Notes: generated by a model not told the origin, from the letters alone. A stretch of DNA of 64,000 bases from FEB-10 sp963710645 (GCA_963710645.1 CAVQBD010000009.1:434001-498000), one strand, 5' to 3'; numbered from the stretch's first letter, positions 8,811-16,903 are shown. Numbers and translations: made by a program.

Positions 8811-10133
8811 ATGGACGATCGCGGAAACAACCCCCTGACCCTGGGCCGGATTTTCGTCTTCTGGCTGCCGCTTGCGGCGACCTGGCTGATGATGGCGGTG
8901 GAGGGGCCCTTTCTCGCCGCGGTGATCGCGCGGCTCCCCGACCCCAAGTACAACCTCGCCGCCTACGGCGTGGCCTTTGCCCTCGGCCTGGTGTTGGAGG
9001 CGCCGATCATCATGATCATGAGCGCCGCCACCGCCCTGGTTCGGGACCGCCAGTCCTACGTGGCCATGCGCAACTACACCCACGGGCTCAACGGGGCCAT
9101 CACGCTGTTCATGGTCGTGATCCTGCTGCCGCCGGTCTTCAGCGCCATCACTCGGGGTCTCCTTGGGCTGCCCGAGGAGGTGGCCCGGCTCACCCACATC
9201 GCAACGCTGCTCCTGCTGCCCTGGCCCGGAGCCATCGGCATTCGGCGCTTCTACCAGGGGGTCCTCATCCGAAGCGGGATGACCCGACGGGTGGCCTACG
9301 GCACGGTGGTGCGTCTGGCCGGCATGATCGGAACTGCGCTCGCCCTCTACCGCCTTCCATGGATGGAGGGCGCCTGGGTCGGGACCGCAGCGCTGTCGGT
9401 GGGCGTCACCCTGGAGGCCATGGTCGCCGGTGTCATGGCCCGACGTTCGGTGTCGTCGCTGATGGCGACCGACCCGTCCGGGGAGTTGCTCACCAACCGG
9501 TCCATCACGACCTTCTACTATCCCCTCGCCCTGACCACCGTGCTCAGCCTCGGACTCCAACCGGTGGTGACCTTCTTCATGGGTCACAGCCGGGCTTCGC
9601 TGGAGTCGCTGGCCGTGCTCCCGGTGGTCATGTCCCTGGTCTTCGTTTTCCGCGCCCTCGGTCTGGCCTACCAGGAGGTGGGCATCGTGTTGATCGGCGA
9701 TGATCTCGAGGGCTACCGCCCCCTTCGCGACTTCGCGACTGTCCTGGGTATCGCGGTCGTCGCCGGACTCGGGGTCATCGCGTACACGCCTCTGGCGGAA
9801 TTCTGGTTCCGGCACGTCTCGGGACTGTCGGCCGATCTCGCCCAATTCGCGATTCTGCCGACCCGGCTGTTGGTGATCATCCCGGGCCTCACCGTCCTCC
9901 TGTCCTTCCAGCGCGCCATGCTCGTGAACTACAAAACGACCCGGCACATCACCTGGGCCACCGCCATCGAGGTGATCGGCGTGGTCGGAGTGTTAGTGGT
10001 CGGCATCCTCGTCTTCGACATTGTCGGCGCCGTGGCCGCTGCGGCCGCCCTGGTCGTTGGACGAATCGGGGCCAATATCTATCTGGTACCGCCTTTGCGC
10101 CGGCTTCGGAGATCCACCGCCCGCCCTGTGTAG
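8811..10133 (+). CDS. MATE/ANKH-like polytopic membrane transporter (MOP superfamily)
   Basis: A 440-residue protein with about 12 hydrophobic segments, starting at ATG 8811 (MDDRGNNPLTLGRIFVFWLPLAATW). The opening helix and paired bundles resemble MATE or MOP-superfamily exporters, with a flavour of the ANKH-like group (LPLAATWLMMAVEGPF). No conserved catalytic or ligand residue identifies a substrate, so multidrug or organic-anion export is only family-level inference. An upstream in-frame extension to 8655 reads through a heptamer array and is rejected. The stop codon lies inside a period-9 array. Confidence 0.75.
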   Translation: MDDRGNNPLTLGRIFVFWLPLAATWLMMAVEGPFLAAVIARLPDPKYNLAAYGVAFALGLVLEAPIIMIMSAATALVRDRQSYVAMRNYTHGLNGAITLFMVVILLPPVFSAITRGLLGLPEEVARLTHIATLLLLPWPGAIGIRRFYQGVLIRSGMTRRVAYGTVVRLAGMIGTALALYRLPWMEGAWVGTAALSVGVTLEAMVAGVMARRSVSSLMATDPSGELLTNRSITTFYYPLALTTVLSLGLQPVVTFFMGHSRASLESLAVLPVVMSLVFVFRALGLAYQEVGIVLIGDDLEGYRPLRDFATVLGIAVVAGLGVIAYTPLAEFWFRHVSGLSADLAQFAILPTRLLVIIPGLTVLLSFQRAMLVNYKTTRHITWATAIEVIGVVGVLVVGILVFDIVGAVAAAAALVVGRIGANIYLVPPLRRLRRSTARPV

Positions 10134-10163
10134 AGGGTGTGGAAGGTGTAGACAGTGTGGTCG
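10128..10163. repeat. Nonamer tandem array (GTGTRGAAG type)
   Basis: Four 9-nt units: GTGTAGAGG, GTGTGGAAG, GTGTAGACA, GTGTGGTCG. The TAG stop of the transporter gene is in the first unit. Similar 9-mers occur at 12788 and 23633. Confidence 0.8.
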
Positions 10164-10191
10164 ACGTTAAATGTTGAACGTTGAACGTTAA
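10164..10191. repeat. Heptamer array (ACGTTRA type)
   Basis: ACGTTAA, ATGTTGA, ACGTTGA, ACGTTAA directly after the nonamer array. Confidence 0.8.
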
Positions 10192-10253
10192 GATTCCCCC
10201 GCCCACCCGGATGCCGGATGCCCTGCCCCCCTGGTGAGGAAGGTGTGGGGGAT

Positions 10254-10344
10254 TCACATTTCTCATTTCTCATTTCTCATTTCTCATTTCTCATTTCTCA
10301 TTTCTCATTTCTCATTTCTCATTTCTCATTTCTCATTTCTCATT
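10254..10344. repeat. Perfect heptamer array, TCTCATT x12
   Basis: Twelve identical TCTCATT units (10261-10344) preceded by one variant, TCACATT. It is the longest and purest array in the window, so either recent or actively homogenised. It lies 350 nt upstream of the OmpW gene. Confidence 0.98.
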
Positions 10345-10693
10345 CCTCCAGAGGAAATTGTCTGGCCAGATCACGCGCCTTTGTGGAGCGGAGGTCTCGG
10401 CTGCATTTCTCGCCTTGATTGATCGCCCAATTGCAGGCGGGACGCCTGCTCCACAATGAATGAGGGTCTTTGGGGCGCGGCCGTCTCGGCTGCATCACCC
10501 CCCGATACGACTCAATTCCCAAAACCTGTCGATTGAAGTTGTCAATTCATGAAAATTCTCTTCTCGTCGTGACATCACGATTCTGAGATCACCGTGCTAG
10601 AATCGTCGGAGATTTTAGTGATTATCAACCGAGGTTGAACCGGCGCCGCCGCGTGGGAGCAAGACCGCAACTTCGCAACCGAGGAGGGAAGAA

Positions 10694-11332
10694 ATGAAAC
10701 GCATCGCCTTGTTTTTGATCCTGGGCCTGATCCTGATTCCGAGCGTCACCTACGCGGGCGACTGGATCGTTCGGCTGCGGGTGATCAACATCGATCCGAA
10801 TGAATCGAGCGACAAGATCGGCGAAACCGGCACCGAGGTGGCGGTCGATTCGGCCACCGTGCCCGAGGTGGATGTGACCTACAACTTCACCAAGCGCCTC
10901 GGTCTCGAGCTCGTTGCCGCCATCGCCGATCACGACCTCAACGCCAGCGGTGGCGCCCTCAACGGCGCCGACCTCGGCACGGTCTCGATTCTGCCGCCCA
11001 CCCTCGTCCTCCAGTTCCACCCGTTCCCCGGAGGTCTGTTCGACTTCTATATCGGCGCGGGCGTCAATTACACCAACTTCTACGACTACGACCTGTCCTC
11101 CGATCTGGCTGGGATCGGGGTCACCGACATCGACTTCGACAGCTCCTTTGGCCTCGCCGGCGACATTGGCCTCAACGTCTTTTTTGGCGACCACTTTCAC
11201 CTCAACGGCGACATCAAGTACATCCAAATCTCGACCGATGCCAAGATCCGTACCGCCGACGGAGTCCTCGACACAGTTTCGGTCGATGTGGACCCCTGGG
11301 TCTTCGGTCTGGGCGTCGGCTGGAAATTCTGA
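10694..11332 (+). CDS. ompW: OmpW-family outer-membrane protein
   Basis: A 212-residue predicted 8-strand beta-barrel. The signal peptide (MKRIALFLILGLILIPSVTYA) is followed by DWIVRLRVINIDPN, the OmpW N-terminal strand, and the chain ends VFGLGVGWKF with the aromatic terminus used for outer-membrane insertion. OmpW proteins form narrow hydrophobic channels for small apolar molecules; the substrate here is unknown. RBS GAGGAGG lies 6 nt upstream. Flanked by repeat-rich gaps, so probably monocistronic. Confidence 0.93.
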   Translation: MKRIALFLILGLILIPSVTYAGDWIVRLRVINIDPNESSDKIGETGTEVAVDSATVPEVDVTYNFTKRLGLELVAAIADHDLNASGGALNGADLGTVSILPPTLVLQFHPFPGGLFDFYIGAGVNYTNFYDYDLSSDLAGIGVTDIDFDSSFGLAGDIGLNVFFGDHFHLNGDIKYIQISTDAKIRTADGVLDTVSVDVDPWVFGLGVGWKF

Positions 11333-11397
11333 CACCCGCCCGAACCGGGTCATCACGGGTTGTTCGAGGCGCACTCCCCGAGGGTGCGTTCCCCGGA

Positions 11398-11456
11398 GGT
11401 GCCTGGCATCCCGACGTGACGATGTTTCCATCGTCACGGAGGCGTGCCTGGCATCC
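11398..11456. repeat. Palindrome bracketed by GTGCCTGGCATCC direct repeats (family B, copy 1)
   Basis: GGTGCCTGGCATCC at 11398-11411 and GTGCCTGGCATCC at 11444-11456 bracket a perfect 10-bp hairpin, CGTGACGATG-TTTC-CATCGTCACG (11415-11438). The bracket is shared with 17064 and 48489, but the stem is different. Confidence 0.85.
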
Positions 11457-11570
11457 TCACGGGGAACGCGCTCAAAACCGGGGCGCGACCACGTCCCCAA
11501 GCCGTCCATGATCGAGCCTCCGACCCCTCATCGCGCGGTTTCTCACCACGCGCTCCCCGAGGAGTGCCGC

Positions 11571-11640
11571 CCCTGACACTGTTCGGGACTCGGCGACGTC
11601 GATGGCTTCGACGCGATCATCCCGAAAGTGTCAGAAGTGG
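11571..11640. repeat. Hairpin element, family A (CTGACAC stem, copy 1)
   Basis: CCCTGACACTGTTCGGG (11571-11587) pairs with CCCGAAAGTGTCAG (11621-11634) around a 33-nt loop, followed by AAGTGGCACGCCCG. Same stem at 29214 and 51693, with unrelated loops. Confidence 0.85.
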
Positions 11641-11682
11641 CACGCCCGGTCGACGCGCCTTCCGACCTGGGTGGGTGGCGGG

Positions 11683-11710
11683 AGCTTCAACGTTCAACAT
11701 TCGACATTCC
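11683..11710. repeat. Heptamer array
   Basis: AGCTTCA, ACGTTCA, ACATTCG, ACATTCC. Confidence 0.65.
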
Positions 11711-11773
11711 CACAACTCATACCCCACACCTCATCAGCTATGATTCAATCCTGTTCGGCGAAAGGAGCGTGCA

Positions 11774-12772
11774 ATGGAATACCGTTATCTGGGACGGTCC
11801 GGGCTGCAGGTCTCCGCGCTGTCGTTCGGCGCCTGGGTCACCTTTGGCAGTCAGGTTGACGAAGACCTCGCCTATGAGCTGATGACCACGGCCTTCGATG
11901 CCGGGGTGAACTTCTTTGACAACGCCGAGGTCTACGCCAACGGTGTGGCCGAGGAGATCATGGGAGCCGTCTTGAAACGAGCCGGGTGGGACCGATCAGA
12001 CTACCTGGTCTCCACCAAGATCTTCTGGGGTGGCGACGGCCCCAACCGCCGAGGAGTCTCCCGAAAGCGCATCGTCGAGGGCACCGATGCCGCCCTCGAG
12101 CGCCTCGGCGTGGACTATGTGGACCTCATCTTCTGCCACCGGGCGGACCTCCACACCCCGGTGGAGGAAACCGTCCGTGCCATGAACCACGTCATCAACC
12201 AGGGCAAGGCTCTCTACTGGGGAACCAGCGAGTGGTCCGATGAGCGGATTCTGGAGGCCTACCTCACCGCCCGCCGCGAACACCTGATCCCACCCCTCAT
12301 GGAACAGCCGCAGTACAACCTCTTTCACCGGGACAGATTCGAGCGGGAGTACGCCAAGCTCTATGCCCGAATCGGCCTCGGCACCACCATCTGGAGTCCC
12401 CTGGCCGGCGGCCTGCTCACCGGCAAGTACAGCGGTGGGGTCCCGGAGGATTCGCGCTCGAACCTGAAGGGCTACGAGTGGTTGCGGTCGCGTTACGACG
12501 GCGACGAGGCCAAGCGCAACCTGGAGAAGGTGACTCGACTCGAAGGCATCGCCAATGAGCTCGACTGCACCCTGGCTCAGCTCGCGCTTGCGTGGTGTCT
12601 GAAGAACCCCAACGTGAGCACGGTGATCCTCGGTGCCTCCAAGGTCGCCCAGCTCACCGAAAATCTCGAGGCCGTCGACGTGGTCGATCGCCTCACCCCG
12701 GAGGTCATGGAGTCCATCGAGGAGATCGTGGACAACCGACCGGAGCAGGAGCACGACTGGCGGGCGTATTGA
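11774..12772 (+). CDS. Aldo/keto reductase, voltage-gated K+ channel beta-subunit-like
   Basis: A 332-residue NADPH-dependent oxidoreductase. The AKR tetrad is visible: Asp and Tyr in FFDNAEVYANG, Lys in VSTKIFWG, His in LIFCHRAD. NADPH-site motifs WSPLAGGLLTGKY and VSTVILGASKVAQLTENL follow. Length and motifs fit the AKR6/AKR14 group (YghZ, Kv-beta), which reduces aldehydes such as methylglyoxal. The physiological substrate is not evident. RBS AAAGGAG lies 7 nt upstream. It stands alone between repeat-rich gaps. Confidence 0.93.
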   Translation: MEYRYLGRSGLQVSALSFGAWVTFGSQVDEDLAYELMTTAFDAGVNFFDNAEVYANGVAEEIMGAVLKRAGWDRSDYLVSTKIFWGGDGPNRRGVSRKRIVEGTDAALERLGVDYVDLIFCHRADLHTPVEETVRAMNHVINQGKALYWGTSEWSDERILEAYLTARREHLIPPLMEQPQYNLFHRDRFEREYAKLYARIGLGTTIWSPLAGGLLTGKYSGGVPEDSRSNLKGYEWLRSRYDGDEAKRNLEKVTRLEGIANELDCTLAQLALAWCLKNPNVSTVILGASKVAQLTENLEAVDVVDRLTPEVMESIEEIVDNRPEQEHDWRAY

Positions 12773-12806
12773 TCCCCAGCCCGCCCAGTGTGGAGGGTGT
12801 GGACCG

Positions 12807-12827
12807 AAGTTGAACGTTGAACGTTAG
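12807..12827. repeat. Heptamer array (ACGTTGA type)
   Basis: AAGTTGA, ACGTTGA, ACGTTAG; preceded by GTGTGGAGG and GTGTGGACC nonamers. Confidence 0.6.
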
Positions 12828-13165
12828 GCTCATCCGGGAAAGCGTGAGCTGGGGTTTCTGCTTGCCCGTCTCCGTGCGCGAAACAGCGACGGCAATCAGG
12901 GACAGCGTCCGTGATCGGCGGCTGCGTCAGCGATCAGGGGCCGCGGCAGTGATCAGCTGGGATTGATCCGGATCGCGGTCGCTGTTCACCGATGCTGCCA
13001 TCTGCCCCGGACACCGGTTGCTGTCCCTTTCCCGGCCGCTGCCGACTGCCGCTGATCGCTGATTGTCGTCGCAGACCCTGACGCCGGAATCCGGGCCCCC
13101 GCGTTCGCTTCGACGCACTGACTTCGACGCGCCCATCTCCCGACCGCGCTCCCCGAGGGAGCCCC

Positions 13166-13231
13166 CTCTGACGATATTTGGGACTCGTCGCGGCACGCAG
13201 CCTGTTCGACCTCAATCCAAAATCGTCAGAG
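13166..13231. repeat. Hairpin element, family A (copy of 8548)
   Basis: Arms 13166-13182 and 13217-13231 around a 34-nt loop. Flanks GCTCCCCGAGGGAGCCCC and GCACGCCCGCC match the 8548 copy, as does a TTCGCTTCGA..CACTGACTTCGAC sequence about 60 nt to the left. Confidence 0.85.
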
Positions 13232-13280
13232 ACCGCACGCCCGCCTATCGCGCCCACCTCGCTCCGGGTGGACGGGTGGC

Positions 13281-13315
13281 TTCGTTCTTCGTTCTTCGTT
13301 CTTTGATCTGTGATC
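13281..13315. repeat. Heptamer array switching unit (TTCGTTC to TTTGATC)
   Basis: TTCGTTC x3, then TTTGATC, then TGTGATC, all in one 7-nt register. Confidence 0.85.
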
Positions 13316-13338
13316 CGGCCCGGGTGGGGGACGGGATC

Positions 13339-13366
13339 TTCGACTTTCGACATTCGACTTTCGACT
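13339..13366. repeat. Heptamer array (TTCGACT)
   Basis: TTCGACT, TTCGACA, TTCGACT, TTCGACT. It sits just outside the terminator of the cytochrome gene. Confidence 0.85.
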
Positions 13367-13374
13367 CTGGGCAC

Positions 13375-13403
13375 AAAAAAGGGCGGCAGCCGAAGCTGCC
13401 GCC
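13375..13403 (-). terminator. Rho-independent terminator of the nine-haem cytochrome gene
   Basis: On the minus strand GGCGGCAGC-TTCG-GCTGCCGCC is followed by CTTTTTT. Perfect 9-bp stem with a stable tetraloop, 24 nt past the stop. Confidence 0.95.
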
Positions 13404-13427
13404 AAGATTATTGAGGAGAGTAATCGA

Positions 13428-16403
13428 CTACCACTTCATCGGAATGGTCGTGGCGTCGTTGGTCCTCGAGTCGATCACCGAAGCGGAGGTCACGATCCCG
13501 TCGCCCGAGACCACCTCGACCTCTGCGAAGCCCCAACCGACGTTGGGCTCTTCGGCCCGTGTCCGGAAGGGTTCGATGTCCTGCACCGACATACCGGAGC
13601 CGACCATCAGGGTGTAGCTGTACACCTCGCTGCCGTCGGTGGCGTAGAGGGTGATTCCGATCTCCGCCTCCTCCATGCCGGTGTTGGTGACGTTGATGTT
13701 GGTGCGGAACTCGCCCTGCATCTGGCGCAGACCGAGCAGTCGGGCGGAATCGCCTTCTCGCATTCCGGAGTAGTTGATCCCGTCGAGCGCCTGCCCGAAG
13801 GTGCCGTCCTCACCGGTGTTGTAGATCCGGGCGAAGACCTCGAGCGGCTGGTCGGAGCAGATCTCCAGGGCACCCTTGCCCTCGAAGTCGAGCGCGCCGA
13901 TCACATCCTCGAAGACGCCCTGGGCCATGGGATCGATGGCACCCATGCCGGCGATGTTGCCGCTGTTGTCGGTGTGGAGGATGAACTCCACGTTGGCGGT
14001 GTCGCTGGCGGCGTTTCTGGCCACCACATCGGTCCGCCACACACTGCCGGCGGCACCCTGATTGCGGGCCGCGATCTCGGTCCAGTAGACGTAGTCGCTC
14101 TCGCACGCGACGGGGTTGGCGTCACCGCCACCGGGCGGGAAGCCGCCGCCGGACTCGATGGCCTGCATGGTGGACTCGAGCACCTCGGCGGTCCACGAAG
14201 GATTGTGGACACCCAGGCTGCCGTCGGCGTGGAACAGCAGGAAGTTCCATCCGGACTTGATCAGGTAGGCGTCGATCACATCGTAGAACGAGTAGGGATC
14301 GCCCTCGGCGGGGACCACATTGATATCGCGAAGCCCCACCGGCTCCTCAAAGTCCTGACCGTCGGTGAACTCAGGCCATAGAGCCTGGCGGCCGTGGGTC
14401 TCGGTGAACTCGACCCCGGCGATCTCGGACGCCGCGGTGACGGTGCGCAGTCCGTCGAAGTCGATCGAGTTGCCGTCGCTGATGAGGTCCGCCATGAGCT
14501 GCACGTAGGAGTTCTCGAGTCCGACCTTGATCTCATCAAGCGCTTCCTCGGTGGGCTCCTGAACGTCGGGAGCGGTCACCACCGAGTGGCATTCGGAGCA
14601 GATCTCCGGTCGGGCGTAGAAGGTGTGGTTGGTCCCACCCAGGTTGTACGAGAGATCCGGCGGAGGCGGTGTCGCCTCCATGTGGCAGTCGACGCAGCTG
14701 TCCTCGAGCAGCGAGTGGAAGCTGCGTTGGCCGACCTCCACGAAGTATGCGTTCTGCCCCATGAGGACGTCGGTCTGGGCTCCAAGGTGAGGCGCCCGTC
14801 CGCCGTCGCCACCGTCCCAGGTGTCGTCGTTCTTCAGACCACGCCGGGTGTTGTGACAGGTCATGCAGATCGCACCCCGGCCCACATCCTCGGCGATGAA
14901 GCCTGCGAGCAGCAGCGGCGTGTCGCCCGAGATCCGGACCGTCGCATTGGTTTCACCACTCCCCGATGTCGTGCCGATGGCGTGCGGGTCGTGGCAGGTG
15001 GTGCAGGTCTGCGGGTGGGTCTCGTCCTCGGTCCAGGTGACCTCGATGCTGTCCTCGGGATCGCCCGGAACCGTGCCATCGAGCACCGGGAGCCAGGCCA
15101 GGAAGCCGTTGCCGGTGTGGCACTTGGAGCAGGTCCCGCTCTGACCCTCCTCCACCGCCAGCTCATAGTTGGCGTGGGCGGAGAGCTGCCACTGCTGGTA
15201 CCGGCCATGCCGCAACGGCTCACCGTGGCACGTCGCGCACACGGTGGACGAGATGTTCTGCCGCGGATCACCCTGAGTGTGGGCAGCGCTCATCTGCGGT
15301 CCGTGGCAGTTTTCGCATTGGATGTTCGCGAGTTTGGCCGCCTGCGGGAACTGGGCGAGCATGGTCGTCCAGTTGTCACCCGGATTGTTGATCAAGCCCG
15401 CGTCCAGGAACGCCTGGTAGTCCGGCGCGTCGTCGAACCCACCGTTCGACCCAGCCGGATTGAAGCCGACCGTGTGACATGCGAAACACCCCTCACCGTA
15501 GTGCGTGTTGGTATCAAGCATGTTGGTGAAGATCTCGGCGTGGCCCGTCTGCTTCCACGGAGTGAAGGCATCCGGCGCGATCGAGCCGTTATGGCAGTTG
15601 GTGCAGGCGCTGTCCGCCACCGGTCGGCCGTCGGCATCCTGGCCGACGATCACGCCCTGCCAAGTGCCGGCGTAGATGGTCAGGGTCACGGGCTCACCGG
15701 TCTCGGCATCGGTGACGCGCACCGCGTACTGCCCCATCACGTCGGGGGTAAACTCGGGATACTGTCCGGTCGCGTCCATCAGAGTCGCCGTGGACCCACC
15801 GGGGAGCGTCAGCATCCAGTCATAGGACGTCTGTTCCTTGCCATTCAGCAGGACCGGAAGACCCACCGGCACGTTGCTGATGCCGGAGGCGACCTGCCAG
15901 GGCAGCGCGGTGACGACGTCATACTCCGTTTCGTACGTCCCCGAGCTGGTCGTCACCATGAGGTCAAGCACCACCGCAGAGGCGTGCTCGAGCGAAAACG
16001 GGTTGACGGCCACGATCTCCCATCGATTCTGCAGACCGCCGTAGAACTCTCCCTCGGGCGGCGGCGGTACGTTTGGCGGCAGCTGATCTTCGGTGATCGG
16101 CGGCTCTTCCAGCACGTGGACAAGATAATCCTTGTACTCGGCCTCGTCGCCGAGGTTGACCGTCACCGTCGCCGTGGTGGCGCCCGACAGGCTCGCCTCG
16201 ACTCCGCCGGCCTGCATCCAGCTCACGCTCTGGATGGTCGAGCCGTCGGTGGTGGTCACCGTGACGCTGACCGCCCCGCCGGGCGTCGCATCGCCGGTCT
16301 CCTCGAATTCCAGTGGTGGTGCATCTTGGGCGAAGCCGGTGACGGCCATGGCCATCGCCAGAACGACCACCCAACCCCTAACTGATGTCACACGATCCTG
16401 CAT
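13428..16403 (-). CDS. Secreted nine-haem c-type cytochrome with shared C-terminal domain
   Basis: A 991-residue protein with signal peptide (cleavage near VTGFAQD) and AGGGGG upstream of ATG 16403. Residues about 28-250 look like beta-sandwich domains. A cytochrome section follows with nine CXXCH sites: CTNCH, CFACH, CENCH, CATCH, CSKCH, CTTCH, CMTCH, CVDCH, CSECH. The order resembles the cytochrome c-554 or multihaem reductase fold, but no catalytic Lys/Arg-haem motif such as CXXCK is seen, so an electron-carrier role is more likely than a named enzyme. The last 215-220 residues (from about nt 14095 down) are homologous to the C-termini of the proteins at 23844 and 38486. Likely periplasmic or surface exposed and possibly a partner of the mtrCAB conduit (inference). 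Confidence 0.85.
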   Translation of the reverse strand: MQDRVTSVRGWVVVLAMAMAVTGFAQDAPPLEFEETGDATPGGAVSVTVTTTDGSTIQSVSWMQAGGVEASLSGATTATVTVNLGDEAEYKDYLVHVLEEPPITEDQLPPNVPPPPEGEFYGGLQNRWEIVAVNPFSLEHASAVVLDLMVTTSSGTYETEYDVVTALPWQVASGISNVPVGLPVLLNGKEQTSYDWMLTLPGGSTATLMDATGQYPEFTPDVMGQYAVRVTDAETGEPVTLTIYAGTWQGVIVGQDADGRPVADSACTNCHNGSIAPDAFTPWKQTGHAEIFTNMLDTNTHYGEGCFACHTVGFNPAGSNGGFDDAPDYQAFLDAGLINNPGDNWTTMLAQFPQAAKLANIQCENCHGPQMSAAHTQGDPRQNISSTVCATCHGEPLRHGRYQQWQLSAHANYELAVEEGQSGTCSKCHTGNGFLAWLPVLDGTVPGDPEDSIEVTWTEDETHPQTCTTCHDPHAIGTTSGSGETNATVRISGDTPLLLAGFIAEDVGRGAICMTCHNTRRGLKNDDTWDGGDGGRAPHLGAQTDVLMGQNAYFVEVGQRSFHSLLEDSCVDCHMEATPPPPDLSYNLGGTNHTFYARPEICSECHSVVTAPDVQEPTEEALDEIKVGLENSYVQLMADLISDGNSIDFDGLRTVTAASEIAGVEFTETHGRQALWPEFTDGQDFEEPVGLRDINVVPAEGDPYSFYDVIDAYLIKSGWNFLLFHADGSLGVHNPSWTAEVLESTMQAIESGGGFPPGGGDANPVACESDYVYWTEIAARNQGAAGSVWRTDVVARNAASDTANVEFILHTDNSGNIAGMGAIDPMAQGVFEDVIGALDFEGKGALEICSDQPLEVFARIYNTGEDGTFGQALDGINYSGMREGDSARLLGLRQMQGEFRTNINVTNTGMEEAEIGITLYATDGSEVYSYTLMVGSGMSVQDIEPFRTRAEEPNVGWGFAEVEVVSGDGIVTSASVIDSRTNDATTIPMKW

Positions 16404-16595
16404 CTCGAACCCCCTTCTATTTCGCGCCGTGAAAGCCGATTGGACTACACGACGTCATATGTTCAAATGTCACAATAACGCAATATTCACATTAAGCCAA
16501 TAGGAATATTTGAAGAAAAAGGAAACCAAGAAACGATCTCAAAATGAGATCCGCGCCCCGCCCACGATCAAAATTCAAGTCGCTTTATTTCAATT

Positions 16596-16613
16596 ATTTC
16601 GATTTATCGAAAT
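16596..16613. promoter_or_regulatory. Inverted repeat upstream of the nine-haem cytochrome gene
   Basis: ATTTCGAT-TT-ATCGAAAT, 8-bp arms, about 190 nt upstream of the cytochrome start in an AT-rich tract. Possible regulator site; nothing identifies the protein. Confidence 0.4.
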
Positions 16614-16780
16614 ATGGTTGTTTATTTATTATTCGTGAAAAAAATTTCCGTCACTTCTCGATCTCATGGCGCTGTTTGTCATGAACGAGTGTCACAGAGC
16701 GGTCAGAGAGCCCCGATGCCGGATCCCCCGCCCTCCGAGGAGCGCGGGAGGGCGCGGTAGGTGGGCGTGCCGTTGACGAG

Positions 16781-16808
16781 AGTTGAACGTTAAACGTTGA
16801 AAGTTCCC
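16781..16808. repeat. Heptamer array (CGTTGAA type)
   Basis: AGTTGAA, CGTTAAA, CGTTGAA, AGTTCCC. Confidence 0.75.
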
Positions 16809-16868
16809 TCCCACCCTCCCGGTGGCTGAGAAGGCGCGACGGGCGGGGGTGCCACTTCTGACACCTTC

Positions 16869-16903
16869 AAGTTGTACGTTACACGTTAAACGTTGAAGGT
16901 TCC
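16869..16903. repeat. Heptamer array replacing a hairpin arm
   Basis: AAGTTGT, ACGTTAC, ACGTTAA, ACGTTGA, AGGTTCC. Preceded by GTGCCACTTCTGACACC, the first arm of a family A hairpin whose second arm is missing. Confidence 0.75.

Larger units (their letters stand above)
10134..10693. other. Gene-free stretch: repeats and OmpW upstream region
   Basis: Contains arrays at 10128, 10164 and 10254, a GCAGGCGGGACGCCTGC palindrome near 10434-10450, and two copies of GTCTCGGCTGCAT (about 10392 and 10481). A possible -10 (TAGAAT) lies near 10600 before the OmpW gene. No gene seen. Confidence 0.7.
11333..11773. other. Gene-free stretch: two hairpin families and a heptamer array
   Basis: Holds the family B palindrome (11398-11456), the family A hairpin (11571-11640) and a heptamer array (11683-11710). 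Reading frames across it derive from the repeats. The last 60 nt include the RBS of the next gene. Confidence 0.75.
12773..13427. other. Gene-free stretch: repeat mosaic
   Basis: Contains two nonamers (12788-12805), heptamer arrays at 12807, 13281 and 13339, the family A hairpin at 13166, the terminator of the minus-strand cytochrome, and CAGCGATCAGGG-like degenerate repeats at 12880-13080. No gene supported. Confidence 0.75.

Noticed and set aside
10254..10344. CRISPR array
   Set aside because: Units are 7 nt and contiguous, with no spacers and no cas genes nearby.
13063..13617. Small protein family encoded in repeat blocks (recurring frames at 13063, 48540, 54349)
   Set aside because: The similarity of these frames comes from the DNA repeats themselves; they lack ribosome-binding sites, are biased in composition and change length between copies.
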